Below are positions 33,890 to 43,944 of a DNA stretch of 64,000 nt, piece by piece. The stretch is from assembly GCA_027493935.1 (NCBI GenBank), contig JAOSJV010000011.1, positions 528,589 through 592,588 on the forward strand. The letters are read 5' to 3'. How positions within the stretch are numbered: position 1 is the first letter of the stretch; every line of letters begins with the position of its first letter. The translations under genes and the position numbers were made by a program. This DNA comes from Burkholderiales bacterium. GTDB lineage: Bacteria > Pseudomonadota > Gammaproteobacteria > Burkholderiales > SG8-39. The notes under the pieces were generated by a model, which was not told where the DNA came from, did no database searches, and was given only the letters and a program-made list of their open reading frames with translations.

Positions 33890-35205
33890 GAGACATCATA
33901 TTCACCTTGATCGTGCTGGGCGTGCTTCCTTTTGCACTTGCGCGTCCGATGGTGGGCGTGCTGCTCTGGGCATGGATAGCCCTGGCAAGCCCACATCGCC
34001 TGACATGGGGGTTTCGCAGCCGATCTGCCGTGGGCCATGGTCGCCGCTGTAGCCGCCGTGATCGCCATCACCTTTTCGCGCGAGCCGAAGCGGCTTCCGC
34101 TGGCGGCGCCGGTCATCGTACTGCTGCTGTTCGTTCTTTGGACCACGGTAACGTCGGTCTTCAGCACTTTCCCAAGTGACGCATGGGACGCTTGGCGTGA
34201 GACGGTCAAGACGCAGTTCCTAGTACTCTGCATTCTGGTCGTTGCACAAACGCGCGAGCGCATCAAGGCGGTTGTATGGGTGGTGACGCTGGCGCTCGGC
34301 TTTTACGGCGTGAAGGGAGGGCTCTACACGCTGGCCCAGGGTGGCGGAGGGATGGTGGTCGGCCCGCCCGCGAGCTACATCGAGGGTAATACCGAGATCG
34401 CGCTCGCGCTCACCATGACGGTCCCGCTCATGTTCTGGCTCAGGCTCCAAACCGAGAATCGCTGGATCCGCCACGCGCTCGCTGCCGGGATACTGTTAAC
34501 CGCCCTGGCGATCCTGGGGTCGTACTCGAGAGGGGGGCTGCTTGCGCTGGGTGCGATGGCGGTATACCTCGCTTTGCAGACCCGCCGCAAGATCTGGTTC
34601 GCCTTCTCGCTTGCGCTGATCGTGCCGACGCTACTCGCGGTGATGCCCGCCGACTGGTTCAGCCGCATGCGCACCATAAATTCGTACGAGCAGGACGCGT
34701 CAGCGCAGGGCCGGATCAACGCTTGGAATTTCGCGATGGACGTGTCAGCGGCGCATCCCGTGGTGGGCGGGGGTTCCGCACATTCCAGCCCGAGGCTTAT
34801 TACCGTTACGCGGGTCGCCTTCCGTCAGAAATGTTCGACGCCCACAGCATCTGGTTCCAGGTTGTGGCGGAGCATGGCTACATCGGCTTGGGGTTGTATG
34901 CCCTGATCTGGGGGCTAAGCTGGCGAACAGCACGACAGATCAGGCGACTCGCGGCGAGACGCAACGACCTGCAGTGGGCCGCGGATCTCGCCCGCCTCGC
35001 CCTGGCGAGCCTGGTGGGGTTCTGGGTCGGTGGTTCGTTCTTGGGTCTCGCGTACTGGAATTTCCCATATGTGCTGGTGGCTCTGCTGGTGCTCACGTCT
35101 GTCGTAGTCTCGAAAGAAGTCCGCGCTGCTCCTGCCAAGGTACTCGCGCCTTTGTCACCTGGGTTCCTGCCCTCTATGCGGAGCGGACCACGGAGTCAAG
35201 CTTGA
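33886..35205 (+). CDS. O-antigen ligase / polymerase-like membrane protein, XrtA type, two apparent frameshifts
   Basis: Resembles TIGR03097 (putative O-glycosylation ligase associated with exosortase A). It is a multi-helix inner-membrane protein with the Wzy/WaaL-type periplasmic loop near GRINAWNFAMD and the late motif FDAHSIWFQVVAEHGYIGL. One extra G in GGGGG at 34007-34011 and one missing G in GGGGG at 34769-34773 break the frame; correction gives about 439 residues. It would polymerise or ligate repeat units at the periplasmic face. ATG overlaps the previous stop (ATGA). Confidence 0.8.
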
Positions 35206-36251
35206 GGGAACTGCGAGATCGTGGTCGCGCGAGCCGACGGGAAGCGGACCCGCGTGCGCCGCTCGATGTGTTCATCACGGTGGACACGGAGCTTTGGCCG
35301 TTCGCGCCGGGTTGGCCGGAGCGGCCATTCGGAGGCTCGAAGAAGGACTTCGCGGCCGAGATCGCGCAGTACATCTACGGCGAGACTCCGCAAGGCGAGC
35401 TTGGTTTGGGTTTCCAGCTGAAGCTCCTTCGGGAGCACGGCCTGGTCGCGACATACTTCGTCGAATCGCTCTGCAGCCTCGTGCTGGGAACGGCGGCTCT
35501 GGCGGAATGGACGGGGATGATCGTTGCATCGGGGCACGAGGTCGGGCTTCACGCACACACGGAGTGGCTGCGCGAAGCGTCGGTGCCGGGTGTGACGCCC
35601 GGCTTGCGCGAGCACTTGCACGAGTATTCCGTACCCGTACAGCAAGCGATTCTTGGGCTCGCGCTCGAGCGCCTGGTCGCCGCCGGCGCTCCGCGACCGA
35701 CGGCATTCCGCGCCGGAAGCTACGGGGCCGGCGTCGCGACGCTGCGAGCCTTGAAGGCCGTCGGCCTGCGCTACGACACGAGCTTGAACGCCTGCGAGCC
35801 GGGCTCGTTCCCGGACCTAGCCGACAAAGTGGCAGTGACTCAACCAGCGGTCATGGAGGGATGCCTCGAGATGCCGGTATCGGTGTTTCAAGACTACCCT
35901 GGACATCTTCGTCCGGCAAACCTGTGCGCGTGCTCGGCGGCCGAGATGCAGAGCGCCCTTCGCGGCGCCCGCGCTCGCGGGTGGGACGCGTTCGTGATCG
36001 TTCTGCACAGCGGCGAGCTGATCCGGCGCCGCCCCCACGCGCGACAGGCGGCGCCCGCCCGGGTGCTCGTGTCGCGCTTCAGGGCGCTGTGCGAGTTCCT
36101 CGCTCGCCATCCCGACGAGTTCCGAACCCGTACGTTCGGCGGCCTCTTGCCGCGCCGAGGCTCGGGCCGCCAGTGCTATCAACGGCCGACTTCTGCGCTG
36201 CATCGGACGGCGTGGCGATTCATCGAGCAGATTGCCTCGCGCGTCGTCTGA
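35202..36251 (+). CDS. polysaccharide deacetylase-like protein
   Basis: A roughly 350-residue protein of the NodB-like superfamily. Motifs are VFITVDTELWP (first Asp motif), GHEVGLHAHTEWL (metal histidines) and FRAGSYGAG. The second Asp of the usual DD pair is replaced by Thr-Glu, so activity may differ from classical deacetylases. The start is TTG 35202 overlapping the previous stop (TTGA), with GGAG 7 bases upstream; no ATG or GTG is better placed. It is the last plus-strand gene of the core operon. Confidence 0.7.
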   Translation: MRELRDRGRASRREADPRAPLDVFITVDTELWPFAPGWPERPFGGSKKDFAAEIAQYIYGETPQGELGLGFQLKLLREHGLVATYFVESLCSLVLGTAALAEWTGMIVASGHEVGLHAHTEWLREASVPGVTPGLREHLHEYSVPVQQAILGLALERLVAAGAPRPTAFRAGSYGAGVATLRALKAVGLRYDTSLNACEPGSFPDLADKVAVTQPAVMEGCLEMPVSVFQDYPGHLRPANLCACSAAEMQSALRGARARGWDAFVIVLHSGELIRRRPHARQAAPARVLVSRFRALCEFLARHPDEFRTRTFGGLLPRRGSGRQCYQRPTSALHRTAWRFIEQIASRVV

Positions 36252-36319
36252 CGATCATGGTACGAACGAACACCATGGACAGCGGTTCTCGGCTCGAGAG
36301 CGTTCGACGCTTCAGCGCG

Positions 36320-37108
36320 TCAGCCAGGGCCTGGTCGCTCGCCGTGAAGAATGAATCCGTGGCAACTGAGGGCCCCGAGCAGCGGCACGCGCCTGAGCGC
36401 CCAGCCGACAAGCGGCGTTTCGGCGAGTCGCTGGAGCTTGGGCCACCGCGCCGGAACGATTGGCATCCAGTGGCGGACAATTCGCACGAACCCAGCCGCG
36501 GAGAGCTCTGCCTTCAGCTTCGCGGCAGACTCGTAGCGCAGGTGCTGCGGCCTGCCGCTGAACCTGCGGCGCAGGATCTCGTATGCGTTTACCACGCAGG
36601 TGCGATTGAGGGCGTCTACCCAGATCTCACCACCTGGCCGGACGAGGCCGCCGAGCTCGCGCAATGCAGGGGTGGCATCCGCGAGCGCCTGCATGACACC
36701 GAAACAGACGACTCCGTCGAAAGTTTCGGGCCTGAAGGGAAGCCGCCGCACATCGGCCGCGGCGTAACTTACGTCGACCGGGCTTCGAGCTCGTGCCTTT
36801 ACAAGGCTCGGAACGGAGTAATCGATTCCCGTTACACAAAGCCCTTTCTCGAGCAGAAGCCGGGTATAGGTGCCGGCACCGCAGCCTGCATCGAGCCACC
36901 GCTCAGCGGGTTGCTGCGGACCGAGCAGGCGAGCGAACCGCCGCAACCGCGCATCCAGACCGGATGCACTCCACCCCGCGATGCCGGCGTCGTCGTCGCG
37001 CTGCTCTGCAAACGCCTGGAATCGCCGTCTCCACTGGTCCTCGAAAGACCGTCCGGGTCCGCTAGGGCCGGCGCGGTTCGTGGCTTCGGTCCGACGGTTC
37101 ACCGGCAC
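36320..37108 (-). CDS. class I SAM-dependent methyltransferase
   Basis: A 262-residue methyltransferase with the SAM motif RWLDAGCGAGTYT, the acidic loop GIDYSV, a VRRLPF region after motif II and FDGVVCFGVM. Its substrate is unknown; a sugar or lipid-linked intermediate is plausible by location. It is the only minus-strand gene between plus-strand EPS genes and converges with the preceding deacetylase-like gene. The start is uncertain: GTG 37108 fits the domain start, while the open frame runs much further upstream without family resemblance. Confidence 0.75.
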   Translation of the reverse strand: MPVNRRTEATNRAGPSGPGRSFEDQWRRRFQAFAEQRDDDAGIAGWSASGLDARLRRFARLLGPQQPAERWLDAGCGAGTYTRLLLEKGLCVTGIDYSVPSLVKARARSPVDVSYAAADVRRLPFRPETFDGVVCFGVMQALADATPALRELGGLVRPGGEIWVDALNRTCVVNAYEILRRRFSGRPQHLRYESAAKLKAELSAAGFVRIVRHWMPIVPARWPKLQRLAETPLVGWALRRVPLLGALSCHGFILHGERPGPG

Positions 37109-37319
37109 GACGCCCGACTGCCCGAGCGAGGTACGCCGCCGGTAGCCTCCGCTCGACTGCTCGACCGGTCGAATGACGCGAATGCAGATGCGGCGCACGG
37201 GAGCATTGCATGAGAGATCGTACGAGAAACGCGGTGAGTTGGAAAGTGGAGAAGGCGATGCATGGCGAAAGGCGCAGCGACCGCGACCTTGTTCCAATCG
37301 GCGCGGGAGATCAGCGCGC

Positions 37320-38570
37320 ATGACCTTCGCGCTGCGAGGCTCGACGCGCGCGAGCGAGAGCACGACAGTGGCGCGCTCGGGCAGACCGGCTATCGCGCGA
37401 GTGAGCGTGCGCTCCGACGTCCGCGTGGTCACAGCCGAATCCGAGTTTCTAGCGCTTGGGTCCGAGTGGAACGAGCTAGTCGGGAACAGCAGACGACCCT
37501 CGGTGTTCCTGCGCCACGAGTGGTTTGAAGCGGTGTGGCAGTGGCAAAAATGCGACTCCTCACCCTTCGTCCTGCTCTGGCTGCGGGACGGCGCACTCGC
37601 GGCCGTGCTGCCTCTCGCGATACGGGCCGATGGCTTGCGGAGCGGTGCGGTCCGATCGCTCGAGTTTCTGATGGCCCCCGATTCACAGCTTTGTGACGTG
37701 ATTACCCGCGCCGGCGACGAGAGCGCTGCCGCGAGCGCCTTTGTCGACGCGCTCGTCGAGCATAGGCGTGCCTGGGACGTGTTTCGCGTCCGCGGAGTAC
37801 CTCGTGGCGGCGCGGCCGCGGCGCTCGTGGACGCATTTCGCCAACGCGGGTTCGTCACGGACGCACTGGAACCGGACCGGAACCTCTACATCCCGTTGGG
37901 CGGCGGCTGGGAAGACTATTACAAGAACCGAAGCCGAAGCCTCAAGAAGGCAAACAATCTCGCCGTGAACCGCCTGCAGAAGGCCGGCGAAGTGTCCGTC
38001 GAGTGGCTCGCGCCGGGTGCACGAACGCCACCGTCCGATCTGGATCGGACAATAGCGACGGTGATCGACATCTCCGCGCGCAGCTGGAAGGGCAACATCG
38101 CGACCGGTCTCGACAAGCCGGGACCACAGGCGTTCATCCGTCGCCTCTCGGAGCGCGCGAACGACCAGGGCTGGCTATCCGTGTGGACGGTGCGCCTCAA
38201 CGGCAGGCCGGTCGCAATGGAATATCAGCTCGTTGCGGACGGCAACGTCTATGCGTTGCGCGGCGACTTCGATGCGGCCTGCGACACGATTTCGCCCGGC
38301 TCCTATCTCAGCCGCCAGCTGCTGGAAAGGCTGTTCGGTCAAGGACTTCGGCGTTACTTCCTGGGTCCAGGCGAGAACGAGTACAAGCTGCGCTGGACGG
38401 ACCAAGCGGAGCTGTTGGACGACCAGCGGATCTACGGGCGCACGATGCGCGGCCATTGGCTTGCGCTCTGGCGGCGCTGCTTGAAGCCGTGCCTGCGCGC
38501 TGTTCGCGACGGGATTACGCGCCACAAGAACCCGCCCGTGCTTGCGAAACCAGACCAGGAGGATGCATGA
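37320..38570 (+). CDS. FemAB/GNAT-like acyltransferase (BioF2-like domain)
   Basis: A 416-residue protein of the GNAT/FemAB superfamily of the kind annotated as BioF2-like acetyltransferase. It has the first-half motif SVFLRHEWFEAVW, the lysine-rich linker NRSRSLKKANNLAVNRL, and the second-half acyl-binding region RPVAMEYQLVADGNVYAL, then YLSRQLLERLFGQGLRRYFLG. The substrate is unknown. I chose ATG 37320 with GGGAGA upstream; the open frame starts earlier without resemblance to the family. It is one of five proteins of this type in the cluster. Confidence 0.78.
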   Translation: MTFALRGSTRASESTTVARSGRPAIARVSVRSDVRVVTAESEFLALGSEWNELVGNSRRPSVFLRHEWFEAVWQWQKCDSSPFVLLWLRDGALAAVLPLAIRADGLRSGAVRSLEFLMAPDSQLCDVITRAGDESAAASAFVDALVEHRRAWDVFRVRGVPRGGAAAALVDAFRQRGFVTDALEPDRNLYIPLGGGWEDYYKNRSRSLKKANNLAVNRLQKAGEVSVEWLAPGARTPPSDLDRTIATVIDISARSWKGNIATGLDKPGPQAFIRRLSERANDQGWLSVWTVRLNGRPVAMEYQLVADGNVYALRGDFDAACDTISPGSYLSRQLLERLFGQGLRRYFLGPGENEYKLRWTDQAELLDDQRIYGRTMRGHWLALWRRCLKPCLRAVRDGITRHKNPPVLAKPDQEDA

Positions 38571-38794
38571 GTCCGTCGCGGCCGATCTTGCGGCTTCGCT
38601 CGACCGCGGGCGCCGCGTACACGTCCTCGGATACGGGCGTACCGGAGTTGTTATGGTCGGCGTGTTGCGCGGCCGGCCGCGCGCCTGCTGTCCCACCGAC
38701 GGCGGGTTTTCCAGGCACTTCTCGGCTTGCCGCACGCTCCAATGCGGCACCTGTCCCACGCCGAATTCTCAACGAGCAGCGGAGGTCATTTTCC

Positions 38795-39505
38795 ATGCAC
38801 ACGCGATCGCAAGCCAGGCTCCTATCGAAGATTCGTGCACCGCGCGTACGTTGTGTGCAGCTCGTCTTCGCATGCATCCTTGCAACCGGGCTCCTTTCGA
38901 GCGCGGGGGCGCAATCGTGCGGCAGCCTTGCCAACGACGATTTCGGTCCGTTCGATTATCGCAAGGCTGCACCGGAAAACCTGCAGGTGGTCGAGTCGTA
39001 CCATTTCACGCCTTCTGTCGAAAGCCTCAGCCAGGGGACGACTACCTTCATCGGCGGCGATATTGACTACACGCTGCGCGCTTTTCCGAATCATCCGCGC
39101 GCACTGCTCGCGATGGTTCGCCTCGCTGAACGAGAGAAACGCGACCCGCCGGAAGGTGCGCGCTACACCGTCAAGTGCTGGCTCGATCGGGCTGCCCAGT
39201 TTGCGCCCGACGACGGCCAGGTGCAAATGGTGTACGGATACTTTCTCGCTCGCGCGAGCCGTCCGGACCAGGCTATCAAGAAACTGGAGCGGGCATATGA
39301 ACTCATTGGTGAGAATGCGAACGTGCACTACAACCTCGGACTCGTCTACGCGGATCTCAAGGAGTATGACAAAGCGCTCCACCATGCCCACGAGGCGTAT
39401 CGACTTGGATTCTCGCTGCCCGGCTTGCGGAACCGGCTCGCGCAAGCCGGCAAGTGGCGCGAGCCCAACGTGATCGAGCGGGCTACCCCGTCCTCCGCGA
39501 AGTAA
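38795..39505 (+). CDS. secreted TPR protein
   Basis: A 236-residue protein with an N-terminal signal peptide (LVFACILATGLLSSAGAQS), then two or three tetratricopeptide repeats, visible in DQAIKKLERAYELIGENAN and VHYNLGLVYADLKEYDKALH. ATG 38795 has GGAGGT 8 bases upstream. TPR proteins of this kind often accompany EPS loci and may organise envelope complexes; the role here is inferred from location. It probably acts in the periplasm. Confidence 0.75.
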   Translation: MHTRSQARLLSKIRAPRVRCVQLVFACILATGLLSSAGAQSCGSLANDDFGPFDYRKAAPENLQVVESYHFTPSVESLSQGTTTFIGGDIDYTLRAFPNHPRALLAMVRLAEREKRDPPEGARYTVKCWLDRAAQFAPDDGQVQMVYGYFLARASRPDQAIKKLERAYELIGENANVHYNLGLVYADLKEYDKALHHAHEAYRLGFSLPGLRNRLAQAGKWREPNVIERATPSSAK

Positions 39506-39671
39506 GCAGAGGCTCGCCCGGTCCGCCGGCTTGTCTATGGCCCGGACGCGTCGGGCGTCGGATATGTGCCGCAGCGCCGCGTCGCAATCCGTTCGGGCGC
39601 GGGTATGAAATCGGCCTGGATGAACTTGTTCTTGCTTCCGGTTGAGCGGATACCAAGATAGGAGTTGTTGC

Positions 39672-41514
39672 TTGGCGGGAATCGGTGGTTGGTATGAACT
39701 CAGTGTGCCGGACGCGACCTCAACCCGCGCCGCAATGGGACGCCGGCTCGGCGCCCTGGACGGCAGCCAGGCGCGGTCGGTCCACGGGCGCGGATTTGGA
39801 CTCGTCGCGGCTGGCGAGGAACGCGTTGCGGCGCTGGTCGGCGAGAACGATATCGCCGTCGCGATCCACGGCCACCCGCGGTGGGAGCGCGGTTCCGCGG
39901 TTCTATCTTCGATCGAGGAGGTCGCGCGTGCGCTTGCCGGCGCGTACCGCCGACGCGGCCCGGACTGCCTGACGGACCTACGCGGCGACTTTGCTGTCGC
40001 CGTCGTGGACGCTGCCCGCGGCGAGCTGTTGCTCGCCGTCGACCGCATGGCGATCAGGGATCTCCTCTACCAACGGACTGGTGAGGGCGTGATCTTCGGT
40101 GTCACCTACGGTGTAATCGCCGAGCACCCGAGTTCCAGCCGCCGCGTCCACCTGCAAGGGATATACGACTACGCGTTCTTCCACATGGTGCCCGGTCCGG
40201 CGACGATCTACGCAGGCGTGGAGCGCGTGCCTCCCGGCGGGTACGCGAGATTCGCCAACGGCAAGGTCGAGGCAAATGCATACTGGCGGATGCAGTTCCT
40301 CGAATCCGGTCGCGACGGTTTCGGGACCCTGAGAGATCAGCTCCTCGAGTCGCTGCGCAAAGGCGTACGCGCGGGAGCCGACAACGTCGAGTGCGGCGCA
40401 TTCCTGAGCGGCGGAACCGACAGCTCCACCGTCTCGGGACTGCTGGGCGATATCACTGGCCGGCCGGCACGCACGTTCTCCATTGGATTCGCCGCGAGCG
40501 GCTACGACGAAACCGAATACGCGCGAGTCGCCGTGCGCCACTTCAGGACGGATCACCGCGAATACTACGTGACCCCGGAGGACGTGGTCGCGACCATCCC
40601 CCGAATCGCCGCCGCATACGATCAACCGTTCGGAAACGCTTCCGCAGTTCCAACGTACCACTGCGCGCGGCTTGCCGCGGCCAGTGGCGTCACTCGCATG
40701 CTTGCCGGCGACGGTGGTGACGAGCTCTTCGCGGGCAACGCCCGCTATGCGACGCAGCAACTGCTCGCAATGTACGGCGTCTTGCCGCGCTTGCTGAGAC
40801 AGGCAGTAATCGAGCCGCTTGCCTTGAGTTTCCGTGCGGATTCTCTGCCGGCGCCGATGCGAAAGATGCGCAGCTATGTCGAGCAGGCGGCAAAGCCGCT
40901 AGCCGAGCGGTACGAGGCCTACAATCTGCTAGGAACGGCTGGGTCCGGAGGAAGTTTTCAGCGCGGAGTTCCTGCCAGAGATCGATCGGCGGCGGCCGCT
41001 TGCGCGGCTGGAAGAGCCGCTCGGTGTGAGCAATGCGCAAAGCCTCATCAACCGACTTCTCGCCATCGATCTGAAGCTCACGCTTGCGGACAACGATCTG
41101 CGCAAGGTCACGCGCATGTGCGAGCTGGCGGGAGTCGACGTGTTCTTCCCGCTGCTGTACGAGGACGTGGTCGAGCTATCCGCTCGCGTGCCGCCGCGCC
41201 TCAAGCTCAAGGGAACACGATTGCGCCATTTCTTCAAGGAAGCGCTTCGAGGTTTTCTGCCAGACGAGATCATTCGGAAGCAGAAGCATGGATTCGGACT
41301 GCCAATCGGCACGTGGCTCGTAAGTCATCCACCGTTGAGGTCGCTTGCGGGAGACGCGCTGGCGACGCTGCGCAAGCGGCAGCTCGTGCGGTCCGCGTTC
41401 ATCGATCGTCTTCTGGACGAGCACCTGGCTGCGCACCCCGCATACTACGGGACCATGGTCTGGCTGCTGATGATGCTGGAGATGTGGATCCAGGCGCACG
41501 AGGTATCGCTGTAG
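39672..41514 (+). CDS. asparagine-synthase-like protein lacking the glutaminase cysteine, one apparent frameshift
   Basis: An asparagine-synthetase B relative of about 613 residues. The start is TTG 39672, decided by AGGAG at 39660-39664; it reads M-A-G-I-G-G, so the Cys2 needed for glutamine hydrolysis is replaced by Ala, and the glutaminase fold is degenerate. The ATP loop FLSGGTDSSTV is at about residue 244 and LAGDGGDELFAGN follows. An extra G in CTAGGAACGG near 40932 breaks the frame; removal gives NLLERLGPEEVFSAEFLPEI. Without the cysteine it may use free ammonia or an amine, or form another amide bond. Confidence 0.75.
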
Positions 41515-41521
41515 ACCGCGC

Positions 41522-42932
41522 ATGCTCTGGCTCATTCTGCCGAGCGCCCGGGAGCGCAGGCAACGCTGTCGCGATTCGGATGCTGCGCAGACCGCGCTCG
41601 GGATGCGCGGCCTACGCGCGCGCGAGCCGAGCCGTGACGATGGCGCGCGCCGGCCCACAGCCGTACGATGCCCGCCGGGCAGTGGATCGCTATCGATCCG
41701 CGCGACCGGAACGGCGCTGATCTCGCTCGCGCTATGCCTGCCGCACGCGTTCGCCCACGTGAAGGCAGCCAATCCCAGCGACTACCACGGGATTCTCCGC
41801 GACTTGAAGCCCGGGGACCGGATCCTGCTCGCGCCGGGGGTCTACACGGAGGGCCTGACGCTGGACGGACTGCGGGGGACCGCGCGCTCCCCGATAGTGA
41901 TCGAAGGGCCGGCAGACGGTTACGCGCGGTTTCCTGCCCGAAGCAACCGCAACGTTGTGAGCCTGCGCTCATCCAGCCACATCGTGATTCGGAACCTGTT
42001 CATCGACCTCGGCGACACGTCCGCAGACGCCGTGAAGGCGGAGCGCTCACGCATCGAACTGCGACACATTGTCCTCGAGAACCTGACCATTATCGGGCGC
42101 GGCGCGGATCAGCAAAGTGTCGGCATATCCACCAAAGCGCCGGCCACGTCCTGGCACATTCGCGACAATCTCATAATGGGGGTGGGGACAGGCGTGTACC
42201 TCGGCGATTCGGACGGCGGTGCGCCGTTCGTTGGCGGGATCGTCGAGAGAAACGCCATTCTGAACACGCGCGGCTACTCTCTTCAGATCAAGCACCAGGT
42301 TTCACGACGAGAATCGAGCGGGACTGCTGCGGGCCGTCGTGAGACGATCATCCGCAGCAACTTCTTTTCCAAGGCGGTCGGGGGCAGCACTGGGCCGGCT
42401 GCGCGCCCGAATGTGCTGATCGGGCATCTGCCGCTATCCGGCAAGGACGCGGACGACCGTTACTTGATCTCTGGGAATGTATTCTTTGCGAATCCTGGCG
42501 AGGCGCTCTTCCAGGGGGAGGGAAACATCACCTTGCGCAGTAACCTGCTCTTGAATCCCGCCGGACCCGGGATAAACAGTGCTGCCGCACAACGCGTTCC
42601 CGCGTCAAATCGAGATTCTCGGCAATTTCGTGGTCACCGCGGGCGAGCCGATACGCGTGAAAGGCGTCCATCCCGACTTCACTCCGAGCGTCACACTCAA
42701 CCGCATCCACCGAATTCGATCCGTGGAGAGCCGAGATGAGGCAAACGGGGCCTCGGCCGACTGGCTCGCCTTCTTGGCGGCGCTCGCCGAGACCGGCGGC
42801 GCCGGGCGGGTAGCCGAACTGCGCGCCGCGCTGCGGGCGGCGTGCGGCGCCGCCCGCCATGGCCATCTACAACCGCCCAAAGAGGCCCTGATTCCGGTGG
42901 AGCACTTTACCTGTACGGGGGCGAGTCGATGA
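41522..42932 (+). CDS. secreted right-handed beta-helix protein, one apparent frameshift
   Basis: A protein with a hydrophobic export segment (ALISLALCLPHAFAHVKA) followed by parallel beta-helix repeats (GDRILLAPGVYTEGLTLDGL, HIVIRNLFIDLG). Such folds are found in polysaccharide lyases and epimerases. One A too many in AAA at 42574-42576 breaks the frame; removal gives PGITVLPHNAFPRQIEILGN and about 469 residues. The N-terminal start is uncertain: ATG 41522 is used, but ATG 41603 is possible. No clear lyase active site was recognised; a role in trimming or binding the EPS is inferred. Confidence 0.7.
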
Positions 42933-43944
42933 TGCGATCGGATACCTGCATGGAGCCTGACCGCGCTCGAGAGATCCCGGGCACGGCAGCGGATGATGCG
43001 CCCTTGGCGATCGACGCCTGGCGGGAGGCTCGGTTCGAGCTGGTCTACCGCGCCGGTTCGGTGCGGATCTTCGCGCGTCGCTTCAAGGTGCTACAACTGC
43101 AGGGGCATTATCTGGACATGCCGGCGGATCCTGACCAGTTACGGCCCCCGCTGAGCCGACTCGGCGAGAAGGTCGAGGCCCTGGTCGCGCGGTCTCAACC
43201 CATTCGTGAACCCCTTCCCCGTCTCGCGCTGGTCGACGGCGCGCTACGCTTTGTCGTTGCCCAGTACAGCCGGCATCATGCCGACCTGACGGGATCGTTT
43301 GATGGCTACCTGTCGAAATTTGCCGCGAAAACCCGCAACACCCTCAAGCGCAAGGTGCGCAAGTTTCTCGATCGCGGCAGCGGCAGCTACATGCGCGAGT
43401 ACAGGCGACCGGAGGAGTTGGCGGATTTCTACCGGCGTGCGCGGTCGGTCTCGGCGCTCACCTACCAGGAACGCCTGTTGGACGCCGGCCTTCCGGACGA
43501 GCCAGCGTATCTCGACGAGCTTGTCCGGCTCGCGCGAGCCGACGCCGTGCGTGCGTACCTGCTGTTCCAGAACGACGAAGCGATCGCGTATCTATGCTGC
43601 CCAATCGTCAACGGCGTGCTTCTCTACGATTATCTCGGCTACGATCCAAAGCACGCCGATCTCTCGCCGGGTACGGTGCTGCAGTACCTCGCGTTCCAAT
43701 CGTTGTTCGCCGAGGGAAAATTCCCGCGCCTTTGACTTTACCGAAGGAGACGGCGCGCACAAGCGACTTTTTCGGGACGCACGAGACGCTCTGCGCGGAC
43801 ATCTGCTTCTTTCCCGCCACGACCGGCGTCCGGTTCTGGCTCGGACTGCACATGGGCCTCGAGCGCCTTTCCGAGAAGGCAGTCGCTATTCTTGAGCGGC
43901 TGGGTCTCAAGGCGGGCCTGAAGAAGCTCGTGCGTCGAGGCTGA
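42929..43944 (+). CDS. FemAB/GNAT-like acyltransferase, two apparent frameshifts
   Basis: A FemAB-superfamily protein of about 337 residues after correction. It contains the basic stretch AKTRNTLKRKVRKFLDRG, then YRRARSVSALTYQERLL, and a C-terminal part that reads FDFTEGDGAHKRLFGTHETL once one C near 43731 and one T in TTTTT near 43768-43772 are removed. It ends in LKAGLKKLVRRG, as do the two minus-strand paralogues just beyond. The ATG overlaps the previous stop (ATGA). The substrate is unknown; acyl transfer to a sugar or lipid-linked intermediate is inferred. Confidence 0.72.

Noticed and set aside
35294-37213. 639-codon plus-strand frame over the deacetylase-like and methyltransferase genes
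   Set aside because: Compositionally odd and without motifs; both real genes in this interval show clear family motifs in other frames.
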